From: a virus
Reading direction: 5' to 3' (one strand)
Virus record (IMG/VR): IMGVR_UViG_3300010157_000032
Coordinates: 62,001 to 126,000 of that record
DNA length: 64,000 bases
Below, one piece after another: positions 13,492 to 22,851 of the stretch (positions within the stretch are counted from its first letter, which is position 1; each line of letters begins with the position of its first letter). The translations under genes were made by a program, and so were the position numbers. The notes under the pieces were generated by a model. It worked only from the letters and a program-made list of their open reading frames with translations, was not told where the DNA came from and did not search any database.

Positions 13492-15269
13492 TCAGTTATT
13501 TCCAAATCATTGGCATAGCTAGTATAGCCATTTTCTTTGATAACTTTTAATACATTGTTCACACGTCCGATAAGTTCGTCCTTGTGAGAGATTAAGAAAA
13601 TATTTTTCTTACGTTCACGAGCCATCTTTTTAAGCACTGCCAGTGCGCCCTCAACACCTGCGGCATCTAAGCCGTTGTCAATCAGTTCATCCACAAACAA
13701 TAAGTTGATCTGCTGATATAGGCTTTCCCATACATCTCGGAAAGCCCACGACAAGCTCAATATAAGTCTATTGCGTTCACCTCGACTTAGATTATCAAAA
13801 TCTAAGTCTTGCCCCAGCTGGGTGATCAGTACCGTAAGATCATTTTGGAATAGAACAGTATGGGGTAATCCCATCTTGTCTAGATAATAGGTCAAACGGT
13901 TGTTCAAATAGGCTAGGTTTTGATCTATGATCTTCTTGCGAATAAACGAATCTTTGCTGGTCAGCAGTTTAAGTAGGAACTCTTGATGCTCTTTTAAACT
14001 GTTAAGTTCGTTAACACCATCCCATACGATTTCTTGCATGGCAGTATTTTTTAATTCATCAATTTGTTCTTGGTAGGGATCACTTTCTCCGGCCTTAATC
14101 TCTAACTGTGTTTCTAGAGTCTTTAAATTATTCTGATGCTTTAGTGCTTCTTCTACAGTATCGTAATAGGTATCAGGACGTCCGGGCATCTCGCCGATAG
14201 CAGATAACTCTTTGTTAACCTTGGCAAGATCTTTTTCAACTTTATCGTGGTAGACGTTAGCTTCTGCTAGATGCTTAGTAGCATTGGCAGTCATTTCTTC
14301 ATGCTTATGATCGTGAAGAGTCTGTTCACAGGCATGGCAAGTTTTGTTATCTAAGGTAGCAAGCTCGCTAGCGTATTTTTTTACGCTTCGCTCCGCTTGC
14401 GCTATCGCGCTTTCTAACGTAGCCCGCTCTTTATTTAAACTAGCTAATTTTTGTTTCTGTTCTAAATATAACTTTAATTCAGCATGGGCGGATATCTCCG
14501 CAGTGATGTCTACGTTTTCTAGTGCGATAATCGCACGACCGATCTTTTCTATTTCTTGATCATGTTGATTATTCCAAGCACTTTGTCGAACAATCAATGC
14601 ATCAATACTTTTTTGTATGCCTTCATTGGCTTTCTTAGTTGCTTCTAGATTAGCACTTTCTTGTAAGATTGAATCTTTAGTCTGTTTAACTAGTTCTTTA
14701 AGAGTTTCTGCTTTTTCACTAAGCAGAGTAATGCCTAGTAACTGTTCAATAATAACTCGTTGGTCATTAGCTCGCATACTGAGAAACGGCTCTGTATACG
14801 TATTAAGAGCAACAATATGCTTGAACATGTCGTGACTCATACCTAGCAGTTCATCTAAGTCTCGCTGGGTTTCACGCATATCTCCTTGTGAGTCGTCAGT
14901 TTCTTCGCCTTCTTGTTCTTGGTCATTAACAAAGAACTTCATTATAGAAGGTTTGCGTCCACGCTCAATACGATAGTCAGTCTCGTCTTTTTCGAAAGCT
15001 AGAGTAACTAACATGTTTCTATTGTTAATCTTATTAATAAGATTATCTTTTTTAATATTAGTAAGTGCATTACCAAATAGTGCAAAACTCAGGGCATTAA
15101 CAATAGTAGTCTTGCCCGTACCGTTACGACTTCCGTTATCGTCCCCACCTTGATCTAAGTTTTCACCTAGTACAAGTGTTAAATTTTCCGTGGCAAAGTT
15201 TACTGCTTGGGTTTGATTACCCACGCTCATAAAATTCTTAACTGTCAGTTCTTTAAGTTTAATGGTCAT
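13488..15269 (-). CDS. 46: Recombination endonuclease subunit gp46 (Rad50/SbcC-like)
   Basis: 593 residues (T4 gp46: 560). It is an SMC-like ATPase that, with gp47, resects DNA ends for recombination-dependent replication and degrades host DNA. Walker A is NGTGKTT near residues 48-54, preceded by an Asp/Gly-rich loop. Long coiled-coil arms flank a zinc hook CHAC at about 311-314. The ABC signature LSRGERNRL is at about 495 and Walker B LLFVDELIDNGLD at about 525, followed by ISHKDEL. It overlaps gp47 by 4 bases (ATGA type), giving a coupled gp47-gp46 pair as in T4. Confidence 0.95.
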   Translation of the reverse strand: MTIKLKELTVKNFMSVGNQTQAVNFATENLTLVLGENLDQGGDDNGSRNGTGKTTIVNALSFALFGNALTNIKKDNLINKINNRNMLVTLAFEKDETDYRIERGRKPSIMKFFVNDQEQEGEETDDSQGDMRETQRDLDELLGMSHDMFKHIVALNTYTEPFLSMRANDQRVIIEQLLGITLLSEKAETLKELVKQTKDSILQESANLEATKKANEGIQKSIDALIVRQSAWNNQHDQEIEKIGRAIIALENVDITAEISAHAELKLYLEQKQKLASLNKERATLESAIAQAERSVKKYASELATLDNKTCHACEQTLHDHKHEEMTANATKHLAEANVYHDKVEKDLAKVNKELSAIGEMPGRPDTYYDTVEEALKHQNNLKTLETQLEIKAGESDPYQEQIDELKNTAMQEIVWDGVNELNSLKEHQEFLLKLLTSKDSFIRKKIIDQNLAYLNNRLTYYLDKMGLPHTVLFQNDLTVLITQLGQDLDFDNLSRGERNRLILSLSWAFRDVWESLYQQINLLFVDELIDNGLDAAGVEGALAVLKKMARERKKNIFLISHKDELIGRVNNVLKVIKENGYTSYANDLEITE

Positions 15270-16276
15270 AGGCTATTGTAAATTGCTAAAAGTGTATTTT
15301 TGTTATACGTGTCGCTGTCAATATTAATAATTTGACTAGACACAATTTGATCTACACTCTCAAACGCTTGTATATCAATGTTTGTATTAATTTCTAATTC
15401 TTTCTTTTCAGCAATTAGTGTAAGTTCGCGGATATCATAATCTGCAATAAACTTCTCTTTAATAAAACTTGCTTCTTCAAAACTAATATCAATGTCTAAG
15501 GTAACACGTAGATGCTGTCTAGGTTTAATAATAGTATCAGCATCATCAATCAATTGACTTAGTTTAACAGTACGGAATGTAGGTTGGCCAGGCCAACTAT
15601 GATATTGGGGAGTGCCATCCCAGGCTAAGACCATCATACCACGCTCATCATCCCATGCATCTGCATAGTTATGTGGAAATGCATTTCCGATATAGATCAT
15701 GTTTTTTTGTTGCTGACGCTTATGGAAATGTCCGCTAAATCCCAGCTCATATTTTTCAAAAGCATCAAGTTGTATTTCACCGTGATCAGGCATCTGTATC
15801 ATAGCGTTCATAAAGAAGCTGGGCAATTCAAAGTGACCAAATATATACTTGCCACCTTTCTTGCCTACAGTCTTCCACTCGTCCCCTACAAGCCACGGGC
15901 AGAGTGTAACGTCCCCAATGGTAGTCGGTTCGTGGACCACTGTAATACCTGGAATATATTTTCCAAACTCGACAGAGTGTATATCCCGCTTGTCTTTGTA
16001 ATACAGATCATGATTACCAGGGAAAAAATAAAATTGATCGAACGCCTGACCCAGCTTTTCCAAGGCCCTAAGGCTATAGTCCATAGTAGTGATATTAAGA
16101 CTATTACGATTGTGATGCCAATCACCCATAAAAATTCCAACATCGCAACCTTCCTCCTTGGCTTTTGCAATGTACCAATCTACAAATTCTTCACAGTCTT
16201 GATTATGTACTGAGCTGTTGGATTTTAATCCAAAATGGATATCGGTAAAACATGCTACTTTTTTAAATAAGCTCAT
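15266..16276 (-). CDS. 47: Recombination endonuclease subunit gp47 (Mre11/SbcD-like)
   Basis: 336 residues, close to T4 gp47 (339). It is the metal-dependent nuclease partner of gp46. All phosphoesterase motifs are present: Asp12/His14 (TDIHFG), GDWHHNR (51-57), GNHD (87-90), GHFE (147-150) and GHFHKR (182-187). The C-terminal third should contact the gp46 arms. It overlaps gp55 by 4 bases upstream and gp46 by 4 bases downstream. Confidence 0.95.
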   Translation of the reverse strand: MSLFKKVACFTDIHFGLKSNSSVHNQDCEEFVDWYIAKAKEEGCDVGIFMGDWHHNRNSLNITTMDYSLRALEKLGQAFDQFYFFPGNHDLYYKDKRDIHSVEFGKYIPGITVVHEPTTIGDVTLCPWLVGDEWKTVGKKGGKYIFGHFELPSFFMNAMIQMPDHGEIQLDAFEKYELGFSGHFHKRQQQKNMIYIGNAFPHNYADAWDDERGMMVLAWDGTPQYHSWPGQPTFRTVKLSQLIDDADTIIKPRQHLRVTLDIDISFEEASFIKEKFIADYDIRELTLIAEKKELEINTNIDIQAFESVDQIVSSQIINIDSDTYNKNTLLAIYNSL

Positions 16277-17100
16277 TCACTGCTCTCATCAAATCTTTTT
16301 TGTGCGGCAGCATGATCGCTTGCCCCAGTTCTGCTGTAACTTGGATTCATTCCGTTCATTTCAAGAATATCATCACGAATATTTTGATTGCGTTTTTCTA
16401 TATTGATAACACGTACAAAACTATTGGTCACAGCCGCGGTAAAATATGCAAAAGGGTTATCTGATTTTGATTCATCGAATTGTAATCCTATTTGTGCTAG
16501 CTGTAGTATGGCCTGCCCCTTCATTTCGTCATTATATGTGTAGCCACGCACGTTGCCGCGAGTAGCATACCTCTCACACAATTTTAACATCATTCTAGCT
16601 AAAGTTGGAGTGATTTGACCCGCATCTTTATCAAAGTGTCCGGTATCTAGTGGACCCTTCCAGTGGCTTTTGCCCACGCATATAATTTCATCGTTGTCAT
16701 TAAATTTCCAATGCTGGAACGGTGGAAAGTTTACTTTGTCTCTATGATCTGCTAGGCTTTTAGGGTTCTTTTTACGAATAGTGTTTAACGGAATATGATC
16801 AAATGTCATAATCCTGAATACAATATCTAGCTTGGCAATTTTTTTATAGTCTACTTCACAATCTGCTTGCTTGACTTTTTCACCAGCGGCTTTTCTTTGT
16901 GCATATTCTAAATCGCCAATACGTTTTGCTCTTACTCGTTTAGCTTCGGCAACAGTTCTAATATTGATTTTGTCCACACTGGGCAAAATAAGGTCATATT
17001 GGTGAAATGCAGGGTCTGTAAAACTGCAATATGATGTTTTCGATCTATGTATCTCCAATAACATATCCTTGTTATTTAGGTAATTTACTTTTGCTGTCAT
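16273..17100 (-). CDS. 55: Late transcription sigma factor gp55
   Basis: 275 residues, longer than T4 gp55 (185). The sigma region-2-like core is near the C-terminal half: NDEMKGQAILQLAQIGLQF, then NPFAYFTAAVTNSFVRVIN followed by IEKRNQNIRDDIL. The extra N-terminal 110 residues hold Lys/Arg-rich helices. gp55 binds host RNA polymerase and directs it to the short late promoter, which is abundant in this window. The ATG has a CCGGAGAAC site and a near-perfect sigma-70 promoter (17124-17152), so gp55 should be made before late genes. The operon order gp55-47-46 is that of T4. Confidence 0.85.
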   Translation of the reverse strand: MTAKVNYLNNKDMLLEIHRSKTSYCSFTDPAFHQYDLILPSVDKINIRTVAEAKRVRAKRIGDLEYAQRKAAGEKVKQADCEVDYKKIAKLDIVFRIMTFDHIPLNTIRKKNPKSLADHRDKVNFPPFQHWKFNDNDEIICVGKSHWKGPLDTGHFDKDAGQITPTLARMMLKLCERYATRGNVRGYTYNDEMKGQAILQLAQIGLQFDESKSDNPFAYFTAAVTNSFVRVINIEKRNQNIRDDILEMNGMNPSYSRTGASDHAAAQKRFDESSE

Positions 17101-17123
17101 TAAATTTGTTCTCCGGATCTGTT

Positions 17124-17152
17124 ATTATAAACTACGCACTTAAAAAAGTCAA
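17124..17152 (-). promoter_or_regulatory. Sigma-70 promoter of the gp55-47-46 operon
   Basis: On the minus strand TTGACT, a 17-base spacer and TATAAT are visible, 24 bases before the gp55 start codon. It would be used by the unmodified host polymerase. Its -35 box touches the plus-strand late-like element at 17152-17159. Confidence 0.8.
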
Positions 17153-17159
17153 CTAAATA
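17152..17159 (+). promoter_or_regulatory. Late-like promoter ACTAAATA before the baseplate operon
   Basis: One base from NATAAATA (C at position 2), 23 bases before the ATG at 17182, the same spacing as the clear late promoters. The baseplate operon 17182-22801 otherwise lacks a promoter. Confidence 0.45.
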
Positions 17160-17181
17160 TTATACCAAAAAGGAGTTTTAT

Positions 17182-18186
17182 ATGGGTTTTTTTGACGCTG
17201 GATCTAGCATAGTTTCAAATATTGGCGCGGCATCTAATCTGATCGGAGCCGCAAATCGTGCTGTAGGTACTGCTGGAAATTTAGCCTCAGCTCTTTCTTC
17301 TGGATACGGTGCCAAGGGTGTATTAGGTGCAATACGTAGCATGAATTTACCAGCGGCTGGTGAAGCAGTGGGTGACATCATGAGTGCTGTGGCCTCCTTT
17401 GGCGGCGATGCCAATGCTAATGATTGGCGTGTTAGGCTAAGTCTTGCTAACTGGTCTAGTTTTAAATCAAGTCCAGTATTAAAACCACTAAAAGATGCTG
17501 GCGGATTAATATTTCCGTATACACCTACTATCAATATATCGAGTGGCGCACAATACCAACCAATTAATACTATACACAGTAATTATACATTCCAGGCATT
17601 TCAAAATAGTGATCCTGGAGAAATTAATATCAGTGCTCCGATGTTTGTTGAAGATCCTTCACAAGGCCTTTATTGGATCGCCATGGTACATTACTTGCGT
17701 AGTCTAACTAAGATGTTTGCAGGCAATGATCCTAAAGCTGGAAATCCGCCGCCTGTTGTATTCCTAAACGGTTACGGTAACTATGTGTTTAAAAATGTTC
17801 CTGTTATAGTAAAAAGTATGAGTGTATCACTGACCAATGAGTGCGATTATATCGGAGTTGATGTAGTCGGTTCGGCAGCAGGCTCTATTGAAGGTGTCGC
17901 ACAATCGGTAGGCGGACTTGCAGATACGCTGGGCGGAATCATTCCCGGACTCAGCGGTCTTTCAAGTACGGTAAGTAGTATAGCTGGCGGATTAGGACAA
18001 GTGGCAGCTCTTGCCGGAACATTTGGACTTGGCGGAACAACTAGTGGCGGCGTTGCCCATGTACCCACTAAGAGTACATTTACAATAAAATTACAACCGA
18101 TCTACAGTAGAAATAGTGCTAGAAACTTTAGCTTAGATAGATTTGTCACTGGCGGTTACTTAAACAACGGATTTGGCTATATTTAA
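17182..18186 (+). CDS. Baseplate-tail tube initiator (gp48/gp54-like)
   Basis: 334 residues (T4 gp48: 364; gp54: 320). After a helical Gly/Ala/Ser-rich start the conserved fold begins at DWRVRLSLANW (about 81), with LIFPYTPTINI, INTIHSNYTFQAFQNSDPGE, SAPMFVEDPSQGLYW and PPVVFLNGYGNYVFKNVPVI. These proteins sit on the hub and start tail-tube growth. A Gly/Ser-rich loop (about 230-290) precedes the C-terminal strands. I cannot tell gp48 from gp54 by eye, and only one such gene is seen here. The ATG has an AAGGAG site. The gene opens the baseplate operon. Confidence 0.75.
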   Translation: MGFFDAGSSIVSNIGAASNLIGAANRAVGTAGNLASALSSGYGAKGVLGAIRSMNLPAAGEAVGDIMSAVASFGGDANANDWRVRLSLANWSSFKSSPVLKPLKDAGGLIFPYTPTINISSGAQYQPINTIHSNYTFQAFQNSDPGEINISAPMFVEDPSQGLYWIAMVHYLRSLTKMFAGNDPKAGNPPPVVFLNGYGNYVFKNVPVIVKSMSVSLTNECDYIGVDVVGSAAGSIEGVAQSVGGLADTLGGIIPGLSGLSSTVSSIAGGLGQVAALAGTFGLGGTTSGGVAHVPTKSTFTIKLQPIYSRNSARNFSLDRFVTGGYLNNGFGYI

Positions 18187-18187
18187 A

Positions 18188-18490
18188 ATGAAAACAAAAT
18201 ACACAAATACAAGCCCGTGGTATCATACTAAAATTAAACAAGATCATCTTGATGTTTTAAAAATACGACCAGTATCGGCAGAAGTAGATGATTTTCTTTA
18301 TACCATTGAACCTCAATATACGTACAGACCTGATTTATTATCTGCTGACTTGTACGGTGAAGCTAACCTATGGTGGGTTTTCATACAACGTAATTTAGAT
18401 GTACTACAAGATCCTATTTTAGATTTTGTTCCCGGGACTCAAATTTATATTCCAAAAAGCAGTAGCTTAAAACTTGTGTTAGGATTATAA
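18188..18490 (+). CDS. 53: Baseplate wedge protein gp53-like
   Basis: 100 residues from the ATG at 18188, two bases after the preceding stop. An upstream TTG (18173) extends the frame into the previous gene and is less likely. The hallmark of the gp53 N-terminal domain is present: YTYRPDLLSADLYGEANLWW, then FIQRNLDVLQDPI, and a LysM-like ending FVPGTQIYIPK. T4 gp53 has 196 residues, so this is the short form found in many aquatic T4-like phages. It should help join wedges to the hub. It is translated between the tube initiator and the hub gene. Confidence 0.75.
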   Translation: MKTKYTNTSPWYHTKIKQDHLDVLKIRPVSAEVDDFLYTIEPQYTYRPDLLSADLYGEANLWWVFIQRNLDVLQDPILDFVPGTQIYIPKSSSLKLVLGL

Positions 18491-18491
18491 T

Positions 18492-20771
18492 ATGGATTTT
18501 GGCAGTGTTACCGGCGCAATTAATTCTGCAACTAGAACCGTTAGCAGTGTGTCTTCGGCTGCCACTAGTTTATTAGCATCTGGGTCTAGTTTATTATCAT
18601 CTGGGCCTGCAAGTGCGCTGTCGTCTATATCAAGTGCTATTTCTGGACTGTTAGGCGGACTGAGTTCGTTATTCAAAGGGTTACCTACTGGGGTAACTCT
18701 GCCTCTTCCTAATCCACTATTTGCATATGCTAGTTATACCTATGTATTAAGCATTGGATGTTTAACCGATGACGACCTTAGTCATCCTGATACCACTTAT
18801 AAAATTGGAAAACGCATTCCTTTAATATGTAAATCAGCAAATGCCGATCCCAGCAACAGAGTTAATACACCATATGGAAAGTTTGATTTTTTTCTTGACG
18901 AGTTAACACTAGACAGTTTAATTGGATTTGAAGAAGGATCGGGTAATACCAATGTTACCGGACTGACTTTTCAAATAACTGAACCATATAGTATGGGACT
19001 GTTTATAATAGCGGTACAACAGCTCGCTCAGGAATTAGGGCATGATAACTGGAGAGAAGCACCTTTCTTGCTTACAATAGAATTTAGAGGTAATACTGAA
19101 ACAGGGCAAATTCAAAATATTCCAAACACTACTCGTCACATTCCGTTTAATTTTAACGAAATGAGCATGGTTGTTAACGACCGGGGATCGGTGTATTCTT
19201 GTACAGCACAGCCTTGCAACCAATATGCTTTAGGCGATGCGGCAGCAAATTTACAATCAGATCATTCTACAGTAGGATCAACAGTACAAGAAATTTTACA
19301 AACCGGAGAAAAAAGTTTACAAGCTGTAATTAATCAACGAGCACAGTTATTGGTTCAAAAAGGTATAGTACCGGTAGCCGACGAATATATTATTATCTTT
19401 CCAACAAATCCAGCATCTTCTAATACTGGATTTACGCCGGACGATACTACTAGTAAAGATCTAGGAGCAACGGAAGATCCAAGTGCTGGAAATGGCGCTG
19501 GTGGGATAGAGGCAATATTAGGACTTTCAAGAAGCTCGGTGAATGGCACATTGATTCAAAGCTCAGAGGATGTTAATGCCTTAGGACAAGCTACTCTAAT
19601 AGCCGAGGACAGCAGAAGAGGAGATCCACAAACTGGAAAAGCTGATGCAGTTTACGATCCTAAAAGTAAAACTTTTATACAAGGTAATTTAAAAAACGAT
19701 CCTACACAAACAGAGATGAAATTTAGCCAAGATACAAATATACCCAATGCTATAAATCAAGTTCTTTTGCAAAGTGATTTTGTTAAAGATGCATTAGACA
19801 GCTCACTAATAACCCCCGAAGGATATCGTGGATGGTGGAGAATTGATTGCCAAGTATATAATAATCCAACAAGTGAAAACATGGCAGTCACTGGAACGAA
19901 ACCTAAAATAATTGTTTATAGAGTAATACCATATAAGGTACATAGTAGTAGAATGATGCCACCTAACACTAAAGCACCAGGACTTGGCGAAGGCGGTGAA
20001 TTAGAAGCACAAGTGGTCAAGCACTATAACTACATCTATACTGGTAAAAATGTCGACATTTTAAAATTTGAAATTAAAGTCAACAACGGATTTACTCAAA
20101 TTATGGGATCCGATGGATTGACTAGAACCCAAGACGAAGTGAAGGCAGCATCAGATGGCGGTGATCCGGAAACAAATACTTCACCAGTACAACCAATGCC
20201 GCTGGGAAATCCACCATCAACTGAGTTGGGTGTGATACCTACAATCGTAAAGTATATAGGTACTATGACTTCTACCGACCGCATGGGCGGCGGCGGCCAA
20301 GAAGGTGTTGCTCAACGTGCGGCTCGATTATTCCAAGATGCACTTTCTTACAGCACTGACATGATTGATTTAGATATGGAAATCATCGGGGATCCGTATT
20401 TTATTGCACAAAGTGGAATGGGCAACTACACTAGTGAAGCTGCCACTACCAATTTAAATACAGATGGTTCTGTGAATTATCAAGATGGCGAAGTTGATAT
20501 CAAAGTTAATTTTAGAACCCCAATAGACTTAAATCAAGGTACTGGATTATATGATTTTGGAGGCTCGAGTAAAAGTGCTCCGGTTATGCAATTTAGTGGA
20601 GTATACTGTGTTAATCAAGTAATCAGCACATTTAGTAAAGGTGTGTTTAAACAACAATTAAAAGGATTTAGACGTCCGTATCAGGAAGCATTGGAAGATG
20701 CTACTCCGGACCAAATGTTCTCAACACGTCGAACTCAGCCTGATCCGACAATAGACGGCGAAGGCGAATAA
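18492..20771 (+). CDS. Large baseplate hub protein (gp27-like position)
   Basis: 759 residues. The start is Ser/Ala-rich and helical (about 1-60). Then follow a first domain with YTYVLSIGCLTDDDL, FFLDELTLDSLIGF and FQITEPYSMGLFIIAVQQLA, then FLLTIEFRG, RHIPFNFNEMSMVVNDRGSV, long helical linker stretches (about 250-420), and VYRVIPYKVHSSRMM, NYIYTGKNVDILKFEIKVNN with a final KQQLKGFRRPYQEAL. The alternating beta-rich layout and the place directly before the spike gene fit a gp27-type hub that holds the spike and the tube. T4 gp27 has 391 residues, so this is about twice as long. The name is inferred. Confidence 0.6.
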   Translation: MDFGSVTGAINSATRTVSSVSSAATSLLASGSSLLSSGPASALSSISSAISGLLGGLSSLFKGLPTGVTLPLPNPLFAYASYTYVLSIGCLTDDDLSHPDTTYKIGKRIPLICKSANADPSNRVNTPYGKFDFFLDELTLDSLIGFEEGSGNTNVTGLTFQITEPYSMGLFIIAVQQLAQELGHDNWREAPFLLTIEFRGNTETGQIQNIPNTTRHIPFNFNEMSMVVNDRGSVYSCTAQPCNQYALGDAAANLQSDHSTVGSTVQEILQTGEKSLQAVINQRAQLLVQKGIVPVADEYIIIFPTNPASSNTGFTPDDTTSKDLGATEDPSAGNGAGGIEAILGLSRSSVNGTLIQSSEDVNALGQATLIAEDSRRGDPQTGKADAVYDPKSKTFIQGNLKNDPTQTEMKFSQDTNIPNAINQVLLQSDFVKDALDSSLITPEGYRGWWRIDCQVYNNPTSENMAVTGTKPKIIVYRVIPYKVHSSRMMPPNTKAPGLGEGGELEAQVVKHYNYIYTGKNVDILKFEIKVNNGFTQIMGSDGLTRTQDEVKAASDGGDPETNTSPVQPMPLGNPPSTELGVIPTIVKYIGTMTSTDRMGGGGQEGVAQRAARLFQDALSYSTDMIDLDMEIIGDPYFIAQSGMGNYTSEAATTNLNTDGSVNYQDGEVDIKVNFRTPIDLNQGTGLYDFGGSSKSAPVMQFSGVYCVNQVISTFSKGVFKQQLKGFRRPYQEALEDATPDQMFSTRRTQPDPTIDGEGE

Positions 20772-20775
20772 CACA

Positions 20776-22374
20776 ATGGCAAATAAAGATCAAAATCATA
20801 TGTCGGCGGAGTCTGGTACTCCTCGCCCCGGCCCGTTTTTAGCTAGAGTAGTAAGTCATCAAGATCCTACCTATATGGGGGTCCTAACCGTTGAAATATT
20901 AAGGCCCAGCGGCAGCACATCCAGTGAAGGCGAGTTACATCAGGTAAAATACATGAGTCCATTTTACGGAGTAACCAAAGCTGAGTTTGTTAATAAAGAT
21001 CCCGACGACTATAATAATGCACAAAAAAGTTACGGTATGTGGATGATACCACCAGACACTGGAACTACAGTAGTAATATTTTTTATCGACGGCGACCCTA
21101 AGCGTGGTTATTGGATGGGTAGTGTATTAGATACAGATATGAATCATATGTTACCGGGAATTGCCGCTACAGAAAATAATGTAGAAGGTGGTACAACTAG
21201 TTTAACCGGCGACCCTTTGCGAGCACCAGTTTCGGAATATAACAATCTAGTCAACAAACAACCAGAAGATGGTACTAAGGTCAAGAAACCTCAACACCCG
21301 TTAACTAAGGCACTACAAGACCAAGGCTTGATAGAAGATGATATTAGGGGTATTACAACTAGTAGTGCTAGACGAGAAGTACCTAGCATGGTATTTGGAA
21401 TATCTACACCCGGGCCATTAGATAAACAGGATGGCACCCCTACTGGAAAAGTTGGTACCGAACAAAATTTTATTCCTAATTACCCTGCTAGTAGACTTGG
21501 TGGCACGACATTTGTTATGGATGACGGTGACGATAAATTTATTAGAAAAACTAAAGTAACTGAAGGGCCTCCGGAGTATGTTGCGGTAAGTCAAGGAGAA
21601 ACAGGAGGCGAAGTAACAATTCCGCACAACGAATTATTCAGGATTCGTACACGGACCGGGCATCAAATACTAATGCACAACAGCGAAGATTTAATTTACA
21701 TTACAAATAGTCGAGGTACAAGCTGGATTGAAATGTCGAGCGATGGAAAAATTGATATTTTTGCTACAGACAGCATTAGTGTACATACCGGCAATGATTT
21801 AAATTTCTATGCTGATCGTGATATCAATTTTGAAGCAGGGCGTAATTTTAATCTCAAAGTTAAAGAGCGCCATCAAACAGAAGTAGGCAAAGATAAGATT
21901 ACCATAGTCGATGGCAAGGTAGCAATTAAAGTAGCTGAAACTCACGACGAAACGATAGGCGGGCAAGCTAACATAACAGTTGCTGGCGGATTCGATCTCA
22001 ATACTAGCGGAACTAATAAATTAACATCGGGCGGAACAATGGAAATAGGCGCAGCCAATACAACTATATCTGGAGGCAGTATTAACCTTAACGGGCCTGC
22101 CGCAGCCTCAGCCGGATCAGCCGCTGTGCCAGAACCTCTTAGCACTTTTGATAACCCAACAGAAAAAGACGGTACAACTATCACTAGTATTATGTTGAGA
22201 GTACCAACTACAGAGCCATACCCGCACCATGAAAATTTAGATGCTACAAAGTTTACACCCGATGCCACAGATAGGGAAAGTGGTAGTGCAATAGCAATAC
22301 CTGATTTTTATAAAAAGTATACAACATCAACAGATCCCTTTAACAAGGTAAAAGGACCAGATAATGCCCAATAA
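20776..22374 (+). CDS. 5: Baseplate spike protein gp5-like, without lysozyme domain
   Basis: 532 residues. An N-terminal OB-like domain (ARVVSHQDPTYMGVLTVEIL, then SYGMWMIPPDTGTTVVIFFI, then DGDPKRGYWMGSV) is typical of the gp5/VgrG family. A linker (about 130-280) leads to FRIRTRTGHQILMHNSEDLI and then to short strands with repeating hydrophobic pattern (IDIFATDSISVHTGNDLNFY and following), as in the spike beta-helix. The T4 lysozyme domain that lies between OB fold and helix is not seen. A C-terminal tail of about 100 residues follows. It would form the membrane-piercing needle. The stop overlaps gp25 by 11 bases. Confidence 0.8.
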   Translation: MANKDQNHMSAESGTPRPGPFLARVVSHQDPTYMGVLTVEILRPSGSTSSEGELHQVKYMSPFYGVTKAEFVNKDPDDYNNAQKSYGMWMIPPDTGTTVVIFFIDGDPKRGYWMGSVLDTDMNHMLPGIAATENNVEGGTTSLTGDPLRAPVSEYNNLVNKQPEDGTKVKKPQHPLTKALQDQGLIEDDIRGITTSSARREVPSMVFGISTPGPLDKQDGTPTGKVGTEQNFIPNYPASRLGGTTFVMDDGDDKFIRKTKVTEGPPEYVAVSQGETGGEVTIPHNELFRIRTRTGHQILMHNSEDLIYITNSRGTSWIEMSSDGKIDIFATDSISVHTGNDLNFYADRDINFEAGRNFNLKVKERHQTEVGKDKITIVDGKVAIKVAETHDETIGGQANITVAGGFDLNTSGTNKLTSGGTMEIGAANTTISGGSINLNGPAAASAGSAAVPEPLSTFDNPTEKDGTTITSIMLRVPTTEPYPHHENLDATKFTPDATDRESGSAIAIPDFYKKYTTSTDPFNKVKGPDNAQ

Positions 22375-22801
22375 TCTTTACAGCAATATTAATGTACAAA
22401 ATCGCACAGTCGCTAAAACAGTCACTCCTCAGATGTATCGAGGATTCAGCACAGTTAATACTACCACACAAAATTTTACACTGTATGACTTTGAATTAAT
22501 TAAACAAGACTTGTTAAATCATTTTTACGTTAGACAAGGCGAACGATTAATGAATCCTTTGTTTGGCACAGTTATATGGGATCTAATATTTGAACCGATG
22601 ACTGAAGAAATAAAAGATTTAATCTTACAAAATGTTAACGAGATTGTTAACTATGACCCAAGGATTCAAGCACAGAATGTAGTGGTAACTAGCTACGATA
22701 AAGGTATACAAATTGAGTGTACTTTAAAATATTTGCCTTATAATATTTCTCAGAATCTAAAATTACAGTTTGATCAAGCATCTGGGCTATCGATTGCATG
22801 A
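22364..22801 (+). CDS. 25: Baseplate wedge protein gp25
   Basis: 145 residues (T4 gp25: 132). This is the most conserved wedge/sheath-initiator protein of contractile tails. The family core is clear: LIKQDLLNHFYVRQGERLMN, PLFGTVIWDLIFEPMTEEIK, then a helix, ILQNVNEIVNYDPRIQ and IQIECTLKYLP. The start overlaps the end of the spike gene and has AAAGGACC before it. It is the last gene before a new late promoter. Confidence 0.9.
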   Translation: MPNNLYSNINVQNRTVAKTVTPQMYRGFSTVNTTTQNFTLYDFELIKQDLLNHFYVRQGERLMNPLFGTVIWDLIFEPMTEEIKDLILQNVNEIVNYDPRIQAQNVVVTSYDKGIQIECTLKYLPYNISQNLKLQFDQASGLSIA

Positions 22802-22825
22802 TAAACTACGCACATAATTTTATTC

Positions 22826-22833
22826 AATAAATA
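22826..22833 (+). promoter_or_regulatory. Late promoter AATAAATA before gp6
   Basis: NATAAATA core followed by C, 19 bases before the gp6 ATG. It probably drives gp6, the giant gp7-like gene and the first fibre gene. Confidence 0.7.
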
Positions 22834-22851
22834 CACTTATTAGGATAAAAC

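Noticed and set aside
18173-18187. TTG start extending the gp53-like gene
   Set aside because: It would lie inside the preceding gene; the ATG at 18188 follows directly after the stop and matches family starts better.
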